Source: Lentisphaera sp. (lineage in GTDB: Bacteria; Verrucomicrobiota; Lentisphaeria; Victivallales; GWF2-50-93). From it: a stretch of 11,337 bases of DNA. A program made the translations under genes and the position numbers. The DNA is taken from positions 1 to 11,337 of the forward strand of contig DYMC01000073.1 of NCBI GenBank assembly GCA_020721745.1, given 5' to 3'. Of the stretch, positions 1-6,400 are shown one piece after another. Numbering within the stretch: position 1 is the first letter of the stretch; each line of letters opens with the position of its first letter. The notes below the pieces were generated by a model, which was given only the letters and a program-made list of their open reading frames with translations, did no database searches and was not told the origin of the DNA.

Positions 1-72
1 AAAATGCAAAAACAGTTTGAAACAGTTGAAACACTTTACTCCTGACACGATAAAACATTGTTTTTGCATTTT
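1..72. repeat. 14-bp inverted repeat at window edge
   Basis: Bases 1-14 (aaaatgcaaaaaca) are perfectly complementary to 59-72 (tgtttttgcatttt), with 44 bases between them. The interval holds a near-direct duplication, gtttgaaac followed by gttgaaac (about 15-32), and no gene. The left arm begins at the first base of the window, so the true repeat may extend further left. It could be the end of a mobile element, a terminator-like structure of a gene outside the window, or an operator; the sequence does not decide. Confidence 0.5.
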
Positions 73-78
73 GTTCAA

Positions 79-136
79 GTAAATATTCACTGAAATGACG
101 GAGTTCAGTGAATATTTACCCCTCCACGGCTCACGC
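79..136. repeat. Dispersed palindromic repeat, copy 1
   Basis: Arms 79-94 and 104-119 are a perfect 16-bp inverted repeat around a 9-base loop (atgacggag). The right arm ttcagtgaatatttacc (104-120) is identical to 9243-9259 in copy 2. Similarity continues outward: 121-136 and 9260-9275 share ACGGC and ACGC blocks at equal spacing. Read on the minus strand, 32 of 37 aligned positions over this half and its flank agree. This is an intergenic repeat family rather than two unrelated hairpins. Such a unit could be a REP- or MITE-like element, a transcript 3'-end hairpin, or a protein-binding site. It lies about 180 bases downstream of htpG. Confidence 0.75.
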
Positions 137-274
137 GGAGTTTTGCAACTGGCCCGAGCTGATTTCAAAACTCCGCATTCGGGGTAAATCCGTCGGAGTT
201 CACAACTTTAGTTGTGTCTTATTGTCAACAAGATACACAGCTGAAGCTGTGAACTCCAACGTTGAAATCAGCTC
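135..274. repeat. Nested inverted repeats with competing pairings
   Basis: Two perfect inverted repeats share bases. Arms 135-145 and 166-176 (gcggagttttg / caaaactccgc, 11 bp) form a local hairpin. Arms 156-168 and 262-274 (gagctgatttcaa / ttgaaatcagctc, 13 bp) form a long-range stem that encloses the twin-hairpin element at 195-257. Bases 166-168 belong to both, and 156-165 form the loop of the first, so the two pairings compete. The region lies just beyond htpG and contains no credible gene. It may be a mobile palindromic element inserted into another, or a structured 3' untranslated region. Confidence 0.6.
195..257. repeat. Twin-hairpin element with matched inverted arms
   Basis: The outer arms ggagttcaca (195-204) and tgtgaactcc (248-257) are a perfect 10-bp inverted repeat. 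Each outer arm runs into its own small hairpin: cacaact-tt-agttgtg (201-216) and cacagct-ga-agctgtg (236-251), each with 7-bp stems and 2-base loops. The two 22-base halves are inverted copies that match at 19 positions. Two of the three differences form one base-pair swap (a205-t212 against g240-c247) that keeps the stem intact. The 19-base centre (217-235) has a weak internal palindrome, ttgt-ca-acaa. The layout recalls REP/BIME-type or other folded mobile elements; no known family was identified. Confidence 0.6.
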
Positions 275-275
275 A

Positions 276-301
276 CCGAGGCAATTTTGAAATTGCCTCG
301 G
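276..301 (-). terminator. 12-bp hairpin just after htpG stop
   Basis: Arms ccgaggcaattt (276-287) and aaattgcctcgg (290-301) are perfectly complementary around a 2-base gap. On the minus strand the stem starts one base after the htpG TGA (305-303). Its position suits an operon terminator or a hairpin that protects the 3' end. A U-run does not follow it (the next bases on the minus strand are TGAGCTGATT), so ordinary intrinsic termination is doubtful. It may instead be the outermost part of the palindromic cluster to its left. Confidence 0.4.
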
Positions 302-302
302 C

Positions 303-2174
303 TCAGTTATTCTGGGAGAGGAGCGCGCTGATGTTTTCCACGAACGCCGCGCCGTCCGGCGGAGCCTCTCCGTCGGCGACGAGGGCCAGGCCGTAGAGAA
401 GCTCTGCGAAATTCGCAATGGTGGCATCGTCCTTTCCCTCGGAGGACTTGGCGCAGAGTTTCCTGACGATGGGATGGGATGGATTGAGTTCGAGGGTTCT
501 CTTCGAGTCCGGCGCGTCCATTTTCATTGCCTTCATTATCCTCTCCATCTGGCGGCTGGGGGCGAACTTGTCGGCGAGGAGGCAGCAGGGGCTCGATACC
601 AGCCTGTCTGAGAATCTCACGTCCTTCACCTTGTCCCCGAGGGACTTCTTCATCGCCTCGAGCAGCTTCGAATGCTTCTTGTCGGCCTCCTTCTTGATCT
701 CCTCGAGTTCTGCGCTTTTGGAGATTTCCGGATTCTCCTGGTTGAGGGATACAAAGCTTTTGTCCTTGTATTTCATGACCGTCTGGAATATGTATTCGTC
801 AATCGGGTCGCCGAGGAGAAGGGCGTCGAATGCGTTTTTCCTTGCGCTGTCGAGGACTGGTGATTTTCTGGTCTGGCGCGGGTCGTCTCCGACAGCGAAG
901 TAGAGCTTGTCCTGTCCGGGCGGCAGTTTTTCGCTGAACTCCTTGAGGCTGGACAGTTTTCCTGGCTCGCCGTTGAGTGTCTCGAAGAGGAGGAGGTCGA
1001 GGATTTTCTCCCTGTTCTGGAAGTCGCTGTTCACGCCCTCCTTCATCACGCGTCCGAAGTTGGCGTAGAACGATAGATATTTGTCGCGGTTTTTCTCCAT
1101 CATGGAGGAGAGTTCGGAGAGGATTTTCCTGGTCAGGTTGCGGTTTATCTTCTCGATCTGGGGGTTGCGCTGGAGCATCTCCCTCGAGATATTGAGGGGC
1201 AGGTCCTCGGATTCGACCACTCCCTTGACGAAGCGGAGGTAGTCCGGCAGAAGCTCCTCGCAGGAGTCGGTTATGAAGACGCGCTTCACATAGAGGTGTA
1301 TGTCCCGTTTCTTCAGGTCCTGCGGCATGAAGAACGGCGGTGCCTCTGCGGGAATGTAGAGGAGAGCCTTGAAGTTGCTCGTGCCTTCCGCCGAGAAGTG
1401 TATCCTCGACAAGGCGTCTTTGCCGAAGTGGGAAAGGTGCGTGTAGAACTGGCTATAGTCCTCCTCCGAGACATCCTCGGGTTTGCGGGTCCAGAGGGCT
1501 TTCATGGAGTTTAGCGGCTTCTCCGCCTCCTCCTTCTGGCTGCCCTTCCCGGTCTCGACAAGGTGTATGGGATACTCGATGAAGTCGGAATACTTCCTGA
1601 CTATATCCTTTATCTTCCAGGCTTCGAAGTAGTCGTCGTTGTTGGGTTTGAGCCTGAGCCGTATCTCGGTGCCCTGGTCCTTGCGGGATCCTTCGGACAG
1701 TTCGTAGCTCTCCTCTCCTTTGGAGCGCCAGAGGACTGCGGGGTCGGCCGTTCCGGCGCGTTTAGACTCGACCGTGATTTCCTCTGCGACCATGAATGCG
1801 GAGTAGAATCCGACGCCGAACTGCCCTATCAGTTCAGGTGCGGAGACTTCCTTGTTCTCCGCGAGTTTTTCCAGGAACGCCTTTGTGCCCGACTTCGCGA
1901 TTGTCCCGATGTTCTCGTCTATCTCGGCGGCGTTCATCCCGATGCCGTTGTCGGATATGCGGATTTCGCCCCCCTTCTTGTCTATCTCTATGGCTATTCT
2001 CCATTTCTGCGCGATTTCCGCGTTTGTGAGCGACTCGAACCTGGCCTTGTCTATCGCATCGGATGCGTTGGATATGAGCTCGCGCAGGAAGATGTCCTTG
2101 TTCGTGTAGAGCGAGTGCACCACGAGGTCGAGGACCTTCCTCACCTCCGTCCTGAATGTTCTGGTTTCTGACAT
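303..2174 (-). CDS. htpG: Molecular chaperone HtpG (Hsp90)
   Basis: This is the bacterial cytosolic Hsp90, an ATP-driven homodimeric chaperone that remodels late folding intermediates. At 623 residues it has the full length of the family (E. coli HtpG is 624). The N-terminal GHKL ATPase domain is intact: E32 and N36 in the ELISNASDA helix, D75-N-G77 in SDNGIGM for nucleotide binding, and the ATP lid region ending in GQFGVGFYSAF (117-127). The middle domain keeps the catalytic-loop arginine R331 in LNISREMLQ. A C-terminal dimerisation region follows; the eukaryotic MEEVD tail is absent, as expected in bacteria. An AGGAAGGG ribosome site precedes the ATG. It is the last gene of an apparent four-gene operon, 10 bp after the BamE-like gene, which is an unusual place for htpG. 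Three CTCGAG sites lie inside it (657, 702, 1183). Confidence 0.98.
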   Translation of the reverse strand: MSETRTFRTEVRKVLDLVVHSLYTNKDIFLRELISNASDAIDKARFESLTNAEIAQKWRIAIEIDKKGGEIRISDNGIGMNAAEIDENIGTIAKSGTKAFLEKLAENKEVSAPELIGQFGVGFYSAFMVAEEITVESKRAGTADPAVLWRSKGEESYELSEGSRKDQGTEIRLRLKPNNDDYFEAWKIKDIVRKYSDFIEYPIHLVETGKGSQKEEAEKPLNSMKALWTRKPEDVSEEDYSQFYTHLSHFGKDALSRIHFSAEGTSNFKALLYIPAEAPPFFMPQDLKKRDIHLYVKRVFITDSCEELLPDYLRFVKGVVESEDLPLNISREMLQRNPQIEKINRNLTRKILSELSSMMEKNRDKYLSFYANFGRVMKEGVNSDFQNREKILDLLLFETLNGEPGKLSSLKEFSEKLPPGQDKLYFAVGDDPRQTRKSPVLDSARKNAFDALLLGDPIDEYIFQTVMKYKDKSFVSLNQENPEISKSAELEEIKKEADKKHSKLLEAMKKSLGDKVKDVRFSDRLVSSPCCLLADKFAPSRQMERIMKAMKMDAPDSKRTLELNPSHPIVRKLCAKSSEGKDDATIANFAELLYGLALVADGEAPPDGAAFVENISALLSQNN

Positions 2175-2184
2175 ATTTCCCTTC

Positions 2185-2601
2185 CTACTTTAGTTTTTTT
2201 TGTTCTTTCTTAAGTAATTTATCCAAGTCGGCTGTCCCCTGCTCCGCCCCCAGCAGGAGATCCATTGGCGATGTGGTGAAGGAAATAGAGGCGACAATTC
2301 CTGCACTGTTAAAATAAAGATACATAAGGTCCCGCTTCCCCGTTGCCGAGTCAATGTTTTTACAGTCATATGTCCACATCTGGCTGTAAGGTTTCCCCCC
2401 CGACTGCAGTTCTCCGCTGAAAGTCGAATCGGGGCGGCCCAAGATAGTCAAGGTTTCCGCAGTTGTTCTACCCATCATTTTTTTCTGCATGAGCTCCCGT
2501 GTCGGCAGGTTTTTTCTGTTTACTTCCTGCGCGGAAACGCCGGTGCCAGTCAACCCCCCTGCCAGCAGGATCAGGATAACCAGACGAAATGCTCTTGTCA
2601 T
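2185..2601 (-). CDS. Secreted BamE/SmpA-like small protein
   Basis: This is a 138-residue exported protein. Residues 1-24 form a signal peptide (basic MTRAFR, hydrophobic core, VSA before Q25). There is no lipobox cysteine, so it should be a soluble periplasmic protein rather than a lipoprotein. The mature part carries the pattern typical of BamE/SmpA/OmlA-like folds: GRTTAETLTILGRP (44-57), then a tryptophan in MWTYD (75-79), then LYFNSAGIV (95-103). In true BamE this fold helps the outer-membrane assembly machine; here the resemblance is by motif pattern only and the function is inferred. The tail is rich in lysine (LKKEQKKLK). A GGGGGA ribosome site precedes the ATG. It sits 11 bp after the zinc-ribbon membrane gene and 10 bp before htpG, so it is very probably cotranscribed with both. 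Confidence 0.8.
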   Translation of the reverse strand: MTRAFRLVILILLAGGLTGTGVSAQEVNRKNLPTRELMQKKMMGRTTAETLTILGRPDSTFSGELQSGGKPYSQMWTYDCKNIDSATGKRDLMYLYFNSAGIVASISFTTSPMDLLLGAEQGTADLDKLLKKEQKKLK

Positions 2602-2612
2602 GTTTCCCCCTT

Positions 2613-3491
2613 TTATTTTTGTTTGATTATTTTAGTTTTTATCGTGTTTATGTCTGTCGCTATGGAAAGGAGGGCCAAGAGCCATTCTCTCAACCATCGC
2701 GTTATGATCAGGAAAAGAAAGGCCAACAAAATGCATGCCAGAAATGCCGCCATAGCCGGAACGAGTCCCTGTGAACCGCCGAAAGGCAAGCACATCAAAA
2801 AGGGCAGGCCAGCCAACGGTCCGGAAGAGGATATCATCGAGCCTAGTCCGAGCAAGATGGCGAGGGGAAGACTAATCAGCATAAGGAAGACGAAACATGC
2901 CTCCCCGGCAGCGGTCAGGAGCAAACCAATTATCGGGGTTATGACATAATCTGCGTCCGGAAGTTTTTTAATCTGGGAGACCCTGTGAAACTGCACACGA
3001 AAGGCCATATAGTTGGCATACAACAATCCCACCTGCCAGATCAAGAAAGCGATGCCATCCATGAATCTAGCATTTTTCAGGGCGATAAATGAGAGCAGCC
3101 AGAACACGAGGCAGACTATCGCCTGGACGATTGTGAAAAACTGAAACATGGTCCCCGCTGTCGTCTTTATAATCCTCCCAGAATCCAACCATTTGATCAA
3201 CGCATTGACATCAAGAAGACGCATAAAAATGGATGATGTTCCCCCGCGTTCCTCCGCGTCGTCGTCGTTCGACGACGATTCGGAATCGTCGGATTGTGGA
3301 AAAGAGGATTGAGCGGCATCCGGTTCTGGAGCTGATGGGCGCTGGGCGTTCTGGTATCCAGCATTTTCAAGCAGCTCCGAAACATAGAAGGTGTTGTCGC
3401 AAGTAGGACAAACGCCTCTACGATGCTGCAAGTTGTCGTCGTCCAATTCCAGCTTTTGTCCGCACTTGGGACACTTTACTTTGTATTTCAT
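2613..3491 (-). CDS. Zinc-ribbon multi-pass membrane protein
   Basis: A 292-residue protein of unknown function. The N-terminus is a zinc ribbon with CPKC (C7, C10) and CPTC (C28, C31). A long acidic, Ser/Asp-rich linker follows (about 55-85). Then come hydrophobic segments at about 116-138, 145-164, 184-220 (probably two passes) and 244-265, and a basic tail. The region from about 88 (FMRLLDVNALIKW) to the end (LLALLSIATDI) has a faint similarity in layout to the DUF4282 membrane family; this is tentative. Its ATG overlaps the kinase TGA in an ATGA tetranucleotide, so translation is probably coupled. The kinase has a ribbon of the same type, which suggests a shared partner or a PVC-type targeting module. 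It could be a substrate or membrane partner of the kinase. The acidic linker is encoded by a GTC-repeat tract that forms a 9-bp DNA palindrome (3259-3267 / 3270-3278). Confidence 0.85.
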   Translation of the reverse strand: MKYKVKCPKCGQKLELDDDNLQHRRGVCPTCDNTFYVSELLENAGYQNAQRPSAPEPDAAQSSFPQSDDSESSSNDDDAEERGGTSSIFMRLLDVNALIKWLDSGRIIKTTAGTMFQFFTIVQAIVCLVFWLLSFIALKNARFMDGIAFLIWQVGLLYANYMAFRVQFHRVSQIKKLPDADYVITPIIGLLLTAAGEACFVFLMLISLPLAILLGLGSMISSSGPLAGLPFLMCLPFGGSQGLVPAMAAFLACILLAFLFLIITRWLREWLLALLSIATDINTIKTKIIKQK

Positions 3492-6400
3492 TCCAGATGC
3501 TCCCTTTTGGATAATTTTGCCTCACATCCGCCAATTCTGATTGTGGTCGTGCCAGATTCGGTGAGTTCCATGCCAGTAATATACATATTCAGCCCTTCGC
3601 GTTCCATGATATTCCCAGGACGAGCAGGCTTCCTCACGAGTGCGCCCAACAGCGACGAGTCGGCGATGCTTGATATAGGGGCCGTTGGCCTTATCGCGAA
3701 ATTGACACGAATATTATACCATGATGGCCAAGATGGAAACGGTGTATCCCGGGAGAACGCCAGTTGGAAGTCTGTTGCGCCTGATTCGTCCGAGGACAAT
3801 TTCAGCACAGGCATCAATTTTTCGAGAGTTATCTCTGCCACGTATCGTTCCCTCCTTGCCTTGCGTTTCGCAGCCAGGCCTGCAAATCTGCGCTCCTGCA
3901 GTTCTATATAATCATTCAAAAGCCTTTTTTTATTGAATTTGATGTCAGTTGAATGGGAATAATGGTCCATATAGAACTCCGTTTCCGGCAATATGGGATT
4001 ATTGACGAGCATCCTAAGGGATGTGTCTAAAAATTCCCATGGATTCGACTCAGGTTTGATGCCTACGGATATATTTAAGTTGATTGATTTTATTTTTGGA
4101 TTGTTTGCTATGAACCAGGAGAGTAAAGAACCTATCGCGAGGTCAGCGACAGATATCTTGTGGGATTTCTCCGTTAGGATATCGAAGGAGAAAGGCTTGA
4201 AAGAGACCATGCATTTGCTGCCGCAGGCAAGATAGTGATCGCAAATATATCCATCATTTTGATTGACAACATTCAATCCTTCTTGGAACAAGGGTCCCGT
4301 CCAGACGAGCGGCAAGCTATTGGAGCTATATGGAGAAGCTTGGCGGGAAGAAAATAAAGATGTCGAGTTTGAGTCCGCCCATTCGTAGCGGTTGAGATCG
4401 AAGATTTGAACTGATTTCCTGGGGTCTTTTAGGCTTCTGCCCGGCGCTATGATGTAATCTGCAAATATGGTTTTAGGATGCACTTCCGGAGCTATTTCCA
4501 CGACAGGTTCCTTTGGGGGCATGAATTTGAAAATGAATTCCGGACGCTCCAGAATGTTCCCACGTATGACGACTTCGGCGGGAACCACTTCGTAGTCATA
4601 GAACTCCAAATCATATTCCCCCAGGAAAAGCGCCGAGATGCACAGAAGATCAATCGCTGTGCTTGTTATATGGAATCCGTCGGTGGGCTGGTTTTTGACA
4701 GTAGCCGTCACGGATGATCCGCCGGTCGCCGTCGAGGTCTTGCCGACAAATCGAGTCACGGGCCTGCCGGAGGATTTCTGCGCGGGGGGGGCAATCCATT
4801 TCTGCCCGTCCCATTGGCATTCTTTGGCATTCTTGACATATTTCCAGAAGGAAGCCGGGCTGTTTTTTACCTCTGGCAGTATCTTTGTCTCATAATTTCC
4901 AAGTATTTCCAGCAGCGCGTCGGAGAGTTCTCCGCCCAACTTGATTGCCGTGCCTCTGGCGTTTTCCATCCTCCCAGCCGCCATATCATTCCTCAAGCTG
5001 GAGAAAGTCGCTTTCAACGAGCCCCCTGAATCCGTGTAGGCTTTGTATTTATCCTTGACATGGAGGTAGTAGGCCTCGAAAGCGCCCGAACGTATAATTT
5101 TCTCAGCCATACTCTCATTTTCCGCCAGGAGGTTGATGGCGATCAGTTTCCAGATTGTCCCCTCCAATTTTGCCAATCTTGTTTTTTCTCTTTCGAATTC
5201 CGAACGAATCCATTCGCTGTAGTTCCTGTGCGAAGACACGGAAGATTCATTTTGCGCGACAGCGGAAAGATATTCCTGATATGTCAACCATCTGCCGTCC
5301 TTCCGGATATAATTGTTTTCAGCATATATTTTTCGCTCTATTTGTTCTGCAATTTTCGCAAGAGCCGCTTCATTGTTTGATTCCATCAGCCGGGCCATCC
5401 GATTGAAATCTTCCCTTTTTTTCTCGACTATTGAATTTGCAAGATCGTAGGCCGATGCCCATTTATCATCACATCTAATATAGCCGAACTGAGGGTAAAA
5501 AGAGGACTCCGGGTATAGTCTTTTCGCATCAACGACGAGCTTTTTGCGTTCCTTTTCTTGTTTTTTTTCTAAGGCAGCTTTTCTAAATTTGATCTCATTT
5601 GCAATGAAGTAATCTAGATTTTCGGTCAGGCAAATAGCTCCTGTCGCGTTATTGGGATTCAGCTTTGAGTTGGAGTTCCCAGGAATCGAACGAAGGACAT
5701 AAAAGCCCAATTTTTTGAAAAAGGATATTGCTATCTCATTTTTTATATTATCTTTCATTCTTTTGTAGAGCGGGACGAGTTCCAATACCTTTTTCTGATT
5801 CACCAGGCTTGTGTCTTTCGGGCTTGGCAATCCTTTCTCTCTGAGTTCTTCATAGAACTTGGTGTCAACGGCCTTTTGGAAGCGCTCAAATGCCTCTTCC
5901 TTTGAGCAAAGAGGCTGGAATGCGTCTTGCAGGCTGTAGGCTTTCTTTATATGCTCCTTTTCTTCTGCCTCATTAAATTTGGGGTATTTCGAATCTAGAT
6001 TTAGCTCTACATATTCTTCTATTTTTCTTTTGTGTTCGGTCCGGACTTCATCGAATGTCATTGCTGGTTTTGCCGGATATTTTTTCAACCCGAGCTGCTT
6101 GACAGCCATATTCCTGGCCTCTTCCTCCTGAAATACGGCCGTGGGTGGACTGGCATCCGACCTGGCCTTTTGAATTTCTTCCTTGATGATGAGTTTGATC
6201 TCGTCCACGCTCTTGGATGGAGGTGGCGGCGGGTATTGGATTCCGTTTGCCTTTGCCACCTGCCGCAACCTCTCTTCATCCGCCGATGCAGATGGGACGG
6301 GTTTGCTTATTTCATCCCGCGACAGATTCCCGGTCGAGCTGTATTGCTCCTGGATCGAGATGGTTTGTTTGTCAACAATGCCCGAACTGGCATTGTTGTT

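Noticed and set aside
195..257. Integron attC site
   Set aside because: The nested palindromes look similar in outline, but the required GTTRRRY/RYYYAAC core boxes are absent and there is no integrase or gene cassette array.
108..290. 60-codon plus-strand open frame in the region beyond htpG
   Set aside because: It runs through the palindromic cluster, so its sequence is set by the inverted repeats; no ribosome site and no protein-like pattern.
79..301. CRISPR array
   Set aside because: The repeats are single inverted repeats, not direct repeats with regular spacers, and no cas gene is present.
1563..2171. 202-codon plus-strand open frame opposite the htpG N-terminal domain
   Set aside because: It mirrors the conserved Hsp90 ATPase coding sequence; low-complexity Val/Gly/Leu-rich translation without homology features.
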